Assembly (NCBI GenBank): GCA_947305245.1
Contig: CAMZDG010000015.1
Location: 1 to 64,000, forward strand
Source: an uncultured Lachnospiraceae bacterium
GTDB taxonomy: Bacteria; Bacillota; Clostridia; Lachnospirales; Lachnospiraceae
Direction: 5' to 3'
Length of the DNA: 64,000 nt
The notes beneath the pieces were generated by a model. That model saw only the letters and a program-made list of their open reading frames with translations. It had not been told where the DNA came from and did no database searches. Shown here piece by piece: positions 53,701-63,500 of this stretch (position 1 is its first letter; the number at the start of each line of letters is the position of its first letter). The position numbers and the translations under genes are program-made.

Positions 53701-56700
53701 CAGGGAGATGATTATGAGAATGCCATGGTTGTCCTTTGTACGGACCTTAATCTGACTGGCGAGGATTGGATTCCCGTCGGAACCTATAATAATGATGATT
53801 ATTGGGACGACGAAGCATGGCGTCCTTTCCTAGGAAGCTTTGACGGCCGAGGACATTCCATTAACGGGCTTTACGCAGATTGCGGTGAATTGCCGGCCGG
53901 ATTCTTTGGCTATATTGGCAAAGGTGGAAAGGTAAGCAATTTATATGTTTCCGGTTCCGTAAAGAGCGCCGGCAGGGCGATCGGCGGCATCGTCGGCCAC
54001 CTGGATGATGGGGGCAGAATAGAGAACTGTGTTTTTGAAGGGACCGTTACCGGCTGTGGAGGGGCAGATTGCGTCAATGACGAAGAAGTAAATAATGCTC
54101 CCGTCGTCGGAGGCATTGTCGGACGATCCCTCGGATATCTGTATTACTGTTACCATGTTGGCGACGTTACTACCGAATATGGCTTTGCCGGAGGCGTTGC
54201 AGGACGGCTCCAAGGGAGTGGAAACCGCATGAACTATTGTTTCCAATACGGCGGTAACATTTCAGGCGGGCGCATTGGCAAAACGCTTTACAATTTGAAT
54301 ACGACTACGGGCGGTTTGATTGGAATGGCAAGCAGTACGTACGTCAATGACAGCTATTGCGCTTGTACGGGAACCAATAGAGTCTTTGGATATCAAGTTA
54401 GCTCGGCGAACAATTCCTGGAATGTTGCTTTTGTAGACGCGGCATGGCTTAAGAATGTTCAAAACCTTACGACCAATGGCAAAAATTGGGACATTAGCGA
54501 CGAAGCCGGCCACATCTGGGGTATGGGAGAAAACTACCCGGTGCTTCAGGTCTTCAGCAAGAAGGTGACCTTGGATCCGGATGATGCATCGGGAGAAGCA
54601 AAGACGGTTTGGATATCAAGATGGGAGGACCTTAAGCCAAATGCACAGCCAGAGAGCGATATGGTTGTCATTCGGTTCCGGGGAAATGGCGGAAGCAACT
54701 TCATGGATTCCATTTCCGTAGTGAAGGGAGAGACAATTAGCCTGCCTGCAAATGAATTTACCAGGATCGGTTATGACTTCGGCGGTTGGAAGACGGGATT
54801 TGATGAGTCCGATGTCCAGTATGGCGATCAGCAGTCAATTACCGTAGATCAGGATCTTTGCCTCTATGCAACTTGGTTACCCGTTTCCTATACGATTGGA
54901 TTTGCTACAAACGGCACCAATCATGAAATTCTGTACAGTGAAGTGATGCAGTCGGGGAAAACGCCCGTATACGGCGGAGCGGCACCTACGTATGTTGGGG
55001 CATCCACCGGAACAGAGGATCAGTGGATCTTTGACGGATGGTCACCCATGATTGACGTGGTTGCGGGTGAGTTCACGTATCAAGCCAAGTTTGTCAATAA
55101 GCTTCAGGAATATAGCATTAGCGTTCAATTCGGAACGGCTGATCTTGCCACGGCCATGGCCGGAGAGCAGGTACAGATCACGGCGGGCGCGCCGGGCACG
55201 GGCAAGGTCTTCGACCATTGGGAGAGCTCGGACGTAACCGTAATGAATCCGATGGACGTAACGACCAGCTTTACAATGCCGAGAAAGAACGTATTCATCA
55301 CGGCAGTTTATAAGAACGCATCCTATCCCGTTACCCTTGACACGCAGGGAGGCACGATCAATGATGGCAACGTTACGACGTATACCTATGGAGAAGGAGC
55401 GTCGCTTCCGACGGACGTGACGAAGGATCATTATATGTTTGAAGGCTGGTATACCGGACGAAACGGTACCGGCAGCAAGGCGGAAGTGATCGGAATGGAT
55501 GAGACCGGAGAGAGAACCTTCTATGCCTATTGGAAGCCGGTTCCTTATGACGTGACGATCCAAGCCGGGAATGGAATGAGCCTAAAGGCTGGTTCCGGGG
55601 CAGAGACGCAAATGAACGTTACGGAAGAGATCATCTCCGTGGTTTATGTTGCGGCAGAGGGATATTGTTTCCCTGACTACTATTACACAGCCTCAAAGGA
55701 TGGCCTGACCGTGACGAGAGACAGCGTTTCCCAGATCACGGTTTCCGGAAGACCTACGGCGGACGTACAGCTGACGCTGAGAGATGCAATAGCAAAGGAA
55801 CAGGAGGATACTCCCGAGGCAGAGTTTAACGCTACGGGAACGGACAGTGGTACCCTTAGCCATTTGGTAGTAGGAGCAAAGTATGTTGTTACCTTCTCGG
55901 TTTACGATGAAGTAAGCGGTACGTGGGTGGCCGGAACGGTTTCCCCCATGGAGTTTACTGCAACAGGTATCAATCAGTCGATCACGGGCCTGTCCGAGGG
56001 CTTGCTTGGCATAGTAAGAAAGGGCGGAGACACGACGCTCGACAGTAAGAAAGAACAATTCACCATTTACGGCGGCATCATTCCCGACTATGTGGAAACG
56101 GAAGACTGTACGGGAAATGATAGTAATGACGGAGCGATCCGTGGCGTTAACAATACAATGGATTACAGAAAGTCTGGTGACACTGACTGGACAATCGTCA
56201 CGGGACAGGTGATTACGGGACTGGCGCCCGGTACCTATGAGCTTCGCGTGAGACCTGACGGAACCCAGCTTGCCTCTGAGATCAAGACCGTGATGGTCTG
56301 GAGTGAGAAGCCGGATGCGCTGGATGCAGTCTTTGGCCACACCTGCTCTTTCCAAAATAGGATCACGATAAATTACAAGATCACCGCGGATCTTTCGACA
56401 TATGACGATTTCTGGCTTGCCATCGAGAGACAGACCTATACGGGAGCCGGAGAGGAATTCTGTTGGGAGACGGCGGAAGTTAGGGACTGGTATCTAGATC
56501 CTGATGACGGAAGGTATGTGTTCCCCTTTGACGACATTGCGGCAGCCGAGATGGGCGAAGTGATCCGCGCGAAGGTCGTTGCGGTAAAGGACGGTATGAT
56601 TTACGAGAGCGCCGTTGACGAATACAGCTTAAAGACCTATGCGGAAAACAGGATCCGGAAATCGGATGACCCGATATTCAGGAAGCTCATGGTGGACATG

Positions 56701-57300
56701 CTGAACTACGGCGCAGCGGCCCAAGTTTACTTTAAAAAGAACACGAATCACCTTGCCAATGCCGACCTGACGGAAGACGAAAGGAAGCAGGGAACGCAGG
56801 AAGAGGTTACGCCCGTGGTCATTGAAAGCGTGACGGACAACGTGGCTGAGACGGCAAGGATCGTGTCAAAATCCGTGGCGTTCAAGAGCGGCGTTGAGCT
56901 GAACGCGCACGTCAACTATGACGCAGAGCCCGCGGAAGACGAAAAAGTCTGGGTGGAGCTGACCTACGTGGCGACCTCCGGCGATTCAAAGAGACAGGTC
57001 GTGACCAGGGACAAGTTTGTCCGCTCGGTGAAGGACGGGGTGGTAAGGTACAGCGCGGCCTTTGACATCATCGCGACGCCTGACTTCGGGAAGGAAGTCA
57101 CGCTGAAGGTATTTAGGACGGTCGAGGAGGACGGCGTGTCCACGGACGTGCAGATCAGCGAGACCTACACCTACAGCCTTGAGACCTATGCGGCGAACAG
57201 ACTTGCCAACAGTGAGAATGAGAATTTTAAGGCGCTGCTGAGGGCAATGTTGAAATATGAGAGAAGCGCACTCGCATATTTCACTAGAACGACCTCATAA
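50734..57300 (+). CDS. Giant secreted protein: GLUG repeats, Listeria-type repeats, shared C-terminal module
   Basis: 2188 aa. Signal peptide ends near residue 37 (MTVSAET). A Gly/Thr/Val/Glu-rich region of 16-residue repeats covers about 40-110. Long arrays of GLUG-type repeats (GGIVG…C.N.G.V) occupy about 180-930 and again 965-1270, each opened by a YLIQSEAELLGLAKSV or LCIWSVDDLKNFRNAV segment. A Gln-rich patch (EQQQEEQQQQQE) lies near 493-504. InlB/Listeria-type repeats (GYDFGGWKTGFDE, MFEGWYTGRNGTG) follow, with a fibronectin-like part near 1690-1850. Residues 1862-2188 are the shared module. No sortase motif. Start supported by GGGAGGGA. Confidence 0.85.
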   Translation: MKVKKRNRRLLAKALILSLCITMLPIDALSMTVSAETEEMGTAVVPGVGTEETGTAVVSGAGTEGTGKVALPEESGNIVVPGAVAEGAGTVVVTGADAEGSGGSGVTGKTDVVVTSNTPDGGATVTVTDGTGTEKPEDGETKDSEGEETKNPNDGKGGEGGSSDPSGNSGNVGSTVEPDFEWEGQGTEQSPYLIQSEAELLGLAKSVNAGNSYKDQYFLLTEDLDLSSVCGADLDGKIVNWEPIGYAADITFYGNFDGNDNSISNLYIEAGTSDYQGLFGTISGTVKNLNVSGTVNGGSRVGGIAGYVIGTITDCEFSGEVQGTDYVGGIAGVLAPEGTLTYLTSDAAVFGKGTCVGGIVGWANGIPGAKSIWDTLDGGFVDYGKGWSYSEDITDCTFEGMVSYLGDSHADTIFNVGKGTLSLEHRNDSCGGIAGACTGRAISYCYNEGTIIQGAQMAGGVIGISYRNDVQDCANYGTVICPQNSTNFKLKAKEQQQEEQQQQQEGIRRYIKPVVIRYGGETFITNDTRERISSMKGNGGIAGISWLGTIETCENYGEVDSHVTAGGIVGFAHETKVSECVNRTGGSVTSNVNAGGIMGEGWSIKQFEECVNYGTITAKSDLGGICGFCQGHIKKCNNHGTLIGDANQDSMGGIVGYVEDGSVTECYNNGDIGVFCNYEGYDSGGIAGLCMTSTISYCLNAGGVQGGTNVGGIVGSLQLESLVTECKNLGDVTSLRDDIACVGGIVGLCISNNKNGHMDGGSTISKCVNGAGTTVSARRFNVGGIVGQLHTGKVLDCYNLGIVHGEASVGGIAGIISGRQIELCRNYCMAPSEYPGGGYGIDKTDVNGLAGGVIGYTKTADVQIHDNYWWTSCSARAYGWRSAPTIEGEVKGYDNLNQFTVATNFNNWDFNTVWTMVGQPVLRYETEMSGFFAEAAQEQDESILDDPYGLGGGGSVVIQGPTGGYGSSFARTLCIWSVDDLKNFRNAVNQGDDYENAMVVLCTDLNLTGEDWIPVGTYNNDDYWDDEAWRPFLGSFDGRGHSINGLYADCGELPAGFFGYIGKGGKVSNLYVSGSVKSAGRAIGGIVGHLDDGGRIENCVFEGTVTGCGGADCVNDEEVNNAPVVGGIVGRSLGYLYYCYHVGDVTTEYGFAGGVAGRLQGSGNRMNYCFQYGGNISGGRIGKTLYNLNTTTGGLIGMASSTYVNDSYCACTGTNRVFGYQVSSANNSWNVAFVDAAWLKNVQNLTTNGKNWDISDEAGHIWGMGENYPVLQVFSKKVTLDPDDASGEAKTVWISRWEDLKPNAQPESDMVVIRFRGNGGSNFMDSISVVKGETISLPANEFTRIGYDFGGWKTGFDESDVQYGDQQSITVDQDLCLYATWLPVSYTIGFATNGTNHEILYSEVMQSGKTPVYGGAAPTYVGASTGTEDQWIFDGWSPMIDVVAGEFTYQAKFVNKLQEYSISVQFGTADLATAMAGEQVQITAGAPGTGKVFDHWESSDVTVMNPMDVTTSFTMPRKNVFITAVYKNASYPVTLDTQGGTINDGNVTTYTYGEGASLPTDVTKDHYMFEGWYTGRNGTGSKAEVIGMDETGERTFYAYWKPVPYDVTIQAGNGMSLKAGSGAETQMNVTEEIISVVYVAAEGYCFPDYYYTASKDGLTVTRDSVSQITVSGRPTADVQLTLRDAIAKEQEDTPEAEFNATGTDSGTLSHLVVGAKYVVTFSVYDEVSGTWVAGTVSPMEFTATGINQSITGLSEGLLGIVRKGGDTTLDSKKEQFTIYGGIIPDYVETEDCTGNDSNDGAIRGVNNTMDYRKSGDTDWTIVTGQVITGLAPGTYELRVRPDGTQLASEIKTVMVWSEKPDALDAVFGHTCSFQNRITINYKITADLSTYDDFWLAIERQTYTGAGEEFCWETAEVRDWYLDPDDGRYVFPFDDIAAAEMGEVIRAKVVAVKDGMIYESAVDEYSLKTYAENRIRKSDDPIFRKLMVDMLNYGAAAQVYFKKNTNHLANADLTEDERKQGTQEEVTPVVIESVTDNVAETARIVSKSVAFKSGVELNAHVNYDAEPAEDEKVWVELTYVATSGDSKRQVVTRDKFVRSVKDGVVRYSAAFDIIATPDFGKEVTLKVFRTVEEDGVSTDVQISETYTYSLETYAANRLANSENENFKALLRAMLKYERSALAYFTRTTS
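50854..51045 (+). repeat. 48-bp repeats near the start of the second giant gene
   Basis: Four imperfect in-frame units of 48 bases encode GTAVVPGVGTEETGTAVV-like 16-residue repeats. Likely a flexible spacer, prone to length change. Confidence 0.65.
56902..57188 (+). repeat. 287-bp block identical to 50141-50427
   Basis: Partner of the block in the first giant gene. The third copy (about 59943-60229) is clearly related but diverged at many positions. Confidence 0.85.
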
Positions 57301-57322
57301 ATGGATTATTTTTGAAGTGAGA

Positions 57323-57367
57323 GGACCGTCTTGGATGGGTATTCCCATCCGGGACGGTCCTTTTCTA
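57323..57367 (+). terminator. Intrinsic terminator after the second giant gene
   Basis: GGACCGTC/GACGGTCC outer stem with inner GGATGGG/CCCATCC, followed by TTTTCT. Confidence 0.8.
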
Positions 57368-57405
57368 TTTGCGGGCAATAATTGCGCAGAAATTTGTTCG
57401 ATAGA

Positions 57406-57414
57406 TGGTATAAT
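57406..57414 (+). promoter_or_regulatory. Extended -10 promoter of the third surface-protein gene
   Basis: TGGTATAAT is a TG-extended -10; no clear -35 at the right distance. The start codon is 35 bases downstream with CAAAGGAGG between. Confidence 0.45.
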
Positions 57415-57448
57415 AAAAAGTAAAGCATATGCAAAGGAGGAATGAAGA

Positions 57449-60343
57449 ATGGTAAACCGCACAATCTCAGGGCGTATATTCATGGCAACTGCGCTAGTGC
57501 TTTTTACGATGATCATGTTGGGCGGGAAAGCATTGGCAGGAAGTCAGGCAGGCAATAGCGCCTTGCTCGCCAATGATTCAGATATGGCGGCCAGCGTGCA
57601 GCATTTTTCAATCACGGGGCAAGGCGTGCCAAGCAGTACGAGAAATCCTGCAGGCTCATATTCGGCAACGACGCCGAATGTCATTAGCTTTCTTGATGCA
57701 TCGAATAGGCTCAACGTGTGCTATTTTCAGGATGGAAAGCTGATAATTCAGCGATTTCAGACGGCAACGATGGAAAAGCTTGGACAGATAGAAATTATCG
57801 CCAGATATGCAAAGTTTGGCAACGTCACCTGCGACGCATCAGGGAATTATTATGTCGTTTGGGCACAAAATGATTCGTCGGCAGAGAATATTGTCACGAT
57901 GTCCATTGCCAAGTATAACAGTGAAGGAACCTTTCAACAGGCGTTAGACATTCCGGGTTTTGAGTCGACTCCTGCCTTTGGAGAAGATGGCGGAACCAAG
58001 AATCCATTCAATTCCGGAAACTGTGACCTGGCTATTCAAAACGGGATTCTCGCGGTCAATTATGGCAGGCAAATGTATAATGGTCATCAGTCGAACATGA
58101 TCATTTATGTGAATCTGAGTACCATGACGAGGGTTTCGTATAATACCGTGTATACGAGTCATTCGTTTGATCAAAGGATTTATGCCGCGTCGGACGGAAT
58201 TTCATTCCTTGCCTTAAATCAAGGGGATGCATATAATCGGTGTTTTTCCGTTGCAAAGATTTCGACCTCGAGCCAGGCAGGCTATGGAAAGCTGGAGAAT
58301 TTCCATTTCCGCGAAGGTGCCACCAGATCGTATGGATACAATGAGACTTTTGCGCAGATGGGCGGTCTTGCAGAAACACAGTCCGCGTATGTCTTTGCGG
58401 GAAGCTCGGAGCGCATTTTGTCTCTCGCGGAGGCACCCAGCACGATTTACATGGGGCATAATGATGCGCGAGACCTATTCCTTCAGTTTTTGAAAAAGAA
58501 TTACACGCAGTATAGCGGGGCAAACTGCTACGCCGTTGCCGGAGAGACGAGGGCGGCGGAAGGACAGGTGCCGACGAATCCCAGCACAAACCTGTTCCTA
58601 GACGGCGATGAAGTGGATTATGGAGTCCTCTGGCTGACGAATTATGATGAAGATCATTATGTCGCGCACCCGAAGGTGGTGTCGATCGGCGACGACAAAG
58701 TGGCGGTTCTTTGGGAGAAGAGGGCATATTCCGGGACGGACGTCAGCGCTTATTTTGCCATATTGGATTCCAATGGAAACGTTGTTCGGGACACCGCGCT
58801 GATGATGGACACCATGCTGGCTGCCGACACGGATCCGGTATACTTCAACGGAAAGATCTATTGGGCGACAAACGATACTTACGGATTCCGATGGAATGTG
58901 CTTGATCCGAATGCTGCCCTGATCCCTTCGCATGAACATCATTTCGTTGAAAATTCGAGAACCGGAAATGTCGTTCAGCTCCGCTGTGACATTTGTGGAT
59001 TTACGAGAGAGATCGTGACGGCTTCCTCGATCTCTTATTACTTGAAACCGAACGGCGGAGGATACTTATGGAGCTCCGTTTATGAATCATCGGGTTTGGC
59101 GGTCGCGTCGGGAGAGAAAGTGTCGCTTTTGATCAAACCGGAAAGCGGCAGCACGGATGTCATTGAGACTAAAATATCAGACGGCAGGCTGGCATGCTTT
59201 GCCGACGGGAGCACGACGACCACGGAATTGAACCCCGTGATCATTGCAAAGAGAGGCGGAAAGGTGCAGGTGACTATTACGCCATTATATGTTTCTAATC
59301 CCGTGACGAGGAAGTTTTACTTAAATATTACGAAGGGGGAAGGGCCCGAATATGATGACGGGTATATAACGACAGAGTTTGGTCATACCTGTGATTTCCA
59401 GAACAAGATTGAGTTGATCTATAAGGTGACTGCACAGCTGGACGGTTATGATGAATATTGGCTTGCCATTGAGAGGCAAAGCTTCCAGGGAGCAGGGGAA
59501 GAGTTCGTCTGGGAGACGGCGGAGATCCATGAGAGTCATAAGGATGATGACGGAAGATATGTTTTCGCCTTTAACGACATTGCTGCCGCGGAAATGGGTG
59601 AGATCATTCATGCAAAAGTTGTTGCAAAGAAGGGCGACAAGATTTATGAGAGCGATGTCGATGAATACAGCTTAAAGACCTATGCGGAAAACAGGATTCG
59701 GAACTCGGACGATCCTAAATTTAGGAAACTTATGGTGGACATGCTGAACTACGGCGCGTCGGCTCAGGTTTACTTTAAGAAGAACACGAATCACCTTGTT
59801 AACGCCGGCCTGACGGAAGACGAAAGGAAGCAGGGAACGCAGGAAGAGATTACGCCCGTATCCGTTGAAAATGTGTCGGAGAATGTGGCGGAGACGGCAA
59901 GGATCGTGTCAAAGTCCGTGGCATTCAACAGCGGCGTGGAGCTGAACGCGTATGTTAACTATGACGCAGAGCCCGAGGAGGACGAAAAAGTCTGGGTGGA
60001 GCTGACCTACGTGGCGACCTCAGGCCTGTCAAAGAGACAGGTCGTGACTAGGGACAAGTTTGTCCGCTCGGTAAAGGACGGGGTAGTAAGGTACTGCGCA
60101 GCCTTTAACATCATCGCGACGCCAGACTTCGGGAAGGAAGTCACGCTGAAGGTATTTCGGACGGTTGAGACGGACGGCGTGTCCACGGACGCGCAGATCA
60201 GTGAGACTTACACCTATAGTCTCGAGACCTATGCGGCAAACAGACTAAAAAACAGTAAAGACGATAATTTCAAGGCGCTGTTGAGGGCGATGCTGAAGTA
60301 CGAAAGGAGCGCACTGGCCTTCTTTTCAAAACCTTCAGAATGA
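57449..60343 (+). CDS. Secreted protein with beta-propeller-like N-terminus and shared C-terminal module
   Basis: 964 aa. Signal peptide ends near residue 31 (GKALAGS). Residues about 40-490 have repeated beta-rich units with WAQN, VLWEK and YWATN-type strands, compatible with a propeller, but the fold is not certain. A HEHHF…CDICGF segment near 491-515 is a short His/Cys motif that may bind zinc. An Ig-like beta domain follows (about 525-630). Residues 640-964 are the shared module. GGAGG is seven bases before the start; a competing ATG at 57442 is out of frame. Function likely surface binding. Confidence 0.78.
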   Translation: MVNRTISGRIFMATALVLFTMIMLGGKALAGSQAGNSALLANDSDMAASVQHFSITGQGVPSSTRNPAGSYSATTPNVISFLDASNRLNVCYFQDGKLIIQRFQTATMEKLGQIEIIARYAKFGNVTCDASGNYYVVWAQNDSSAENIVTMSIAKYNSEGTFQQALDIPGFESTPAFGEDGGTKNPFNSGNCDLAIQNGILAVNYGRQMYNGHQSNMIIYVNLSTMTRVSYNTVYTSHSFDQRIYAASDGISFLALNQGDAYNRCFSVAKISTSSQAGYGKLENFHFREGATRSYGYNETFAQMGGLAETQSAYVFAGSSERILSLAEAPSTIYMGHNDARDLFLQFLKKNYTQYSGANCYAVAGETRAAEGQVPTNPSTNLFLDGDEVDYGVLWLTNYDEDHYVAHPKVVSIGDDKVAVLWEKRAYSGTDVSAYFAILDSNGNVVRDTALMMDTMLAADTDPVYFNGKIYWATNDTYGFRWNVLDPNAALIPSHEHHFVENSRTGNVVQLRCDICGFTREIVTASSISYYLKPNGGGYLWSSVYESSGLAVASGEKVSLLIKPESGSTDVIETKISDGRLACFADGSTTTTELNPVIIAKRGGKVQVTITPLYVSNPVTRKFYLNITKGEGPEYDDGYITTEFGHTCDFQNKIELIYKVTAQLDGYDEYWLAIERQSFQGAGEEFVWETAEIHESHKDDDGRYVFAFNDIAAAEMGEIIHAKVVAKKGDKIYESDVDEYSLKTYAENRIRNSDDPKFRKLMVDMLNYGASAQVYFKKNTNHLVNAGLTEDERKQGTQEEITPVSVENVSENVAETARIVSKSVAFNSGVELNAYVNYDAEPEEDEKVWVELTYVATSGLSKRQVVTRDKFVRSVKDGVVRYCAAFNIIATPDFGKEVTLKVFRTVETDGVSTDAQISETYTYSLETYAANRLKNSKDDNFKALLRAMLKYERSALAFFSKPSE

Positions 60344-60348
60344 GATGG

Positions 60349-60381
60349 AAACGGGGGTGCTTTTTACGCGTTCCCGTTTTT
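60349..60381 (+). terminator. Intrinsic terminator after the third surface-protein gene
   Basis: A 12-bp stem AAACGGGGGTGC/GCGTTCCCGTTT with three G-U pairs and a 7-base loop, followed by T residues. Confidence 0.7.
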
Positions 60382-60410
60382 GCTCATTTTGCGTATTTAC
60401 GGCTTTTTCC

Positions 60411-60439
60411 TTGCTTAAAAATGGACACTGTGTTAAAAT
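60411..60439 (+). promoter_or_regulatory. Promoter of the fourth surface-protein gene
   Basis: TTGCTT (60411-60416), 17-base spacer, TAAAAT (60434-60439). A second -10-like TATAAT lies at 60445-60450. The leader is about 90 bases. Confidence 0.5.
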
Positions 60440-60536
60440 CTAATTATAATGTGGGCATATGGTTTTTTGAAGGAAAAAAGAATGGGAAACATAGAAAAGT
60501 CAGACAAATTGGCAGAGATTTAGGGAGGGATCATTC

Positions 60537-63500
60537 ATGAAATTCAAGAAAATCCGGAAAATGTTGTTTATGATGATGCTGAGCGCCGGAATTGTTGTTA
60601 CGTCTACGCCAGTGCCTGTTTATGCAGCTTTAATTGAAGTGGGTGCGCCTGAACCGGATACTACGATTGACATAATCAATGTTGGTGCCTCGGGAGCCAC
60701 GATAAGCGAAGGGACCGGGACCACGACCACAGGAACTACAGGAACTGCAACTACGACGCCCGTGGGAGGAGGAGATGCAGGCATAGCACCCGTAGGAGGT
60801 GAAGAGGCTGGAACTACTGCGCCCGTGGGAGGCGAAGGGGCTGGAACTACTGCGCCTGCGGTAGGCGAAGGAAGCCAGGTGGACACAGAAAACAAAACCG
60901 ACGTAACAAATAGCGCGGCAGGAACCACGGTAGACTTGGAAGCTGGAGCGTCTGGTTCGACAGTAACCACGGAAGGCTCAACCGCGGTAGGCGGAGGAAC
61001 CACAACCCCGGGAGGCAATGGCTCCAATTTAAATTTGGGAAATCCTGGGACTGACGGAACTGTTACGGTTTCGGTTCCCCACATTTATTCTTCTCAGCCT
61101 GAAAGAACGGTAACATATAAGGCTACGGACACTCACATTGATATGACGTTGGAGATGGATAATCTTCAAGATTACTATGAATGCTTTGGCGGCTCTAGTC
61201 ATTTTTGGGCGATAAACTTTAGCGACGGTAACAATTACCGCATGGTCGTGAATAGCCCTTATGGCATGAACGGGACATTCTCCATCCCTGAAATGAACGG
61301 ATCTTTCATGCTGAAATTAGGCGAGTATAACTATCAGAACGTGGATGCTACAGTTACGGTCAGCGGAAATGTGATTCAATGGTCGGCTGACATCCCGACA
61401 TATTGGAACCAGACGTTTTCTTTGGATGATTTTTCGATCAATAGTTATGAGGCGTCTTCCTACGAAGATCCGCATATTACTTCCGCCGTGTATGACTGGG
61501 AGATGGATGTAGCCGGAAAGGTGACGATCCGTGATAAGGCAGCTGGCTCTGACGGGCGCCCCCTGCTTGATCTATACCGTAACATGGACTCTGTTACGTC
61601 AATTGATCTGGACGTGACTTCCTGGGAAGTATGGACGGGGTATTTCTCAAATTTCCCCAATTTGGAAACAGTTCGCATTCGCGCTGGTCAGATCGCGGAT
61701 AATAGCACCTTTATCAGATTGTTTTATAACTGCCCCAAGCTAAAGAGTGTTGATTTAAACGGCCTTGATGCCTCCGAAATCACTTCCATGCAAAGCATGT
61801 TCAGCAATTGCCAGGCCTTGGAGACGGTTGATCTGGGAGGCATGAACACTTCCAACCTGACGGATACCTGCGCGATGTTCTCTGGATGCGGCAGCTTAAA
61901 GGCTGTGGATCTGACTAGTTTTGATACCTCAAACGTGACAAATGCCTGTGACATGTTCAATTGTCGCAACGAGCTGTACGGCGCAGGGGGAAATTATATT
62001 GGTTTCACTTCCAGTCTGGAAAGCATCACCTTTGGAAGCCAGTGTACTTTCGCAAGCACTTATAACATGAGCGGCATGTTTGCTAATTGCTCCAATCTGA
62101 AGCAATTGGATTTAAGCAGCTTTAATACCTCCAACGTCACTTACATGTCCAATATGTTCAACGGGTGTAAGAAGCTGGAATCATTGAACCTGAGCAGCTT
62201 CGATACTTCGAATGTAGAAAACATGTACTATATGTTTGGCCAATGTTCTTCTTTGCAAACCCTGGATCTGAGCAACTTTGACACCTCAAAGGTGACGAAT
62301 GTTTCCGGAATGTTTGTCTGCTATAGCTCCGTGTACGATGAGCAGGGATCTTACGCTGGTACCGTGACCAACTTGAAGTCGATCATATTTGGCGATCAAT
62401 GTACCTTTGCCAATGTTACGAGCATGCAATCCATGTTCTACGGATGCAGTAAGTTGGAAGCTCTTGACCTGAGTAGCTTCAATACTTCTAACGTTACAAA
62501 TATGAACTTGATGTTCAGCGGCTGCTCAAGTCTCACGCAACTGAACATGAGTAGTTTCAATACCTCCAGCCTCACGTCCATGAGAGAGATGTTCCGTGAA
62601 TGCGTTAATCTTGAGGAGATAGACCTGACAAGCTTTGACACTTCCAATGTTACGGATGTTAATTTTGCGTTCAATTGCTCCAAAGTTTATACTGATGAGA
62701 ATCATAACTCTATCGAGCTGGATCCTAAACTGAGAGAGATCAAGTTTGGAGAAGATTGCACCTTCGAGAGTCTTGATTCCATGGCATATATGTTTATGGG
62801 TTGTAGGAGCCTTGAAGCACTGGATCTTAGCAGCTTCGACACCTCCAACGTGACGAGCTTTGCGGAAATGTTTAGCGGCTGTTCAAGTCTTACGCAGTTA
62901 GATCTGAGCGGCTTTAACACTTCCAACGTTACGGACATGGTAGGCATGTTTCAAGGTTGCGCAAGCCTGTCTGAGATCGACCTGAGTAGCTTTGACACAT
63001 CCAAGGTTACGAATGCATCCGGGATGTTTGCATGCAGCAGCTATTATTTTGACGAATATGGGGATTACCAGACAATTTACCCTCAGCTGACCAAAGCCAC
63101 CTTTGGCAGTAACTGTACCTTTGCAAGTGCCACCGATCTGAGTTCAATGTTTAGCGAAGATCTGAATCTGCAGTCTTTGGATCTTAGCATGTTTGACACT
63201 TCGAACTGTACGGACATGTCATCTATGTTTTTCCAATGCTCTGGTTTGGAGAGCGTGAACCTAAACAGCTTCGACACTTCGAAAGTGACTGACGTTTTTT
63301 GTATGTTCTACGGTTGCAGTGGCTTAAAACAGCTGAACTTAAGCCATTTTGACCTTAGCGCCGTGGAAGAATCAGACGGATTTATTGAAATCTGGGGTTC
63401 GCAGATGAAGAAGTTCCAGTCGCCCAAGAATGTCTCCTTCCTGGCATATCTTCCCGATGTGAATAATTCCTGGCTCGATTATGAGACGATGGAAGAAACC

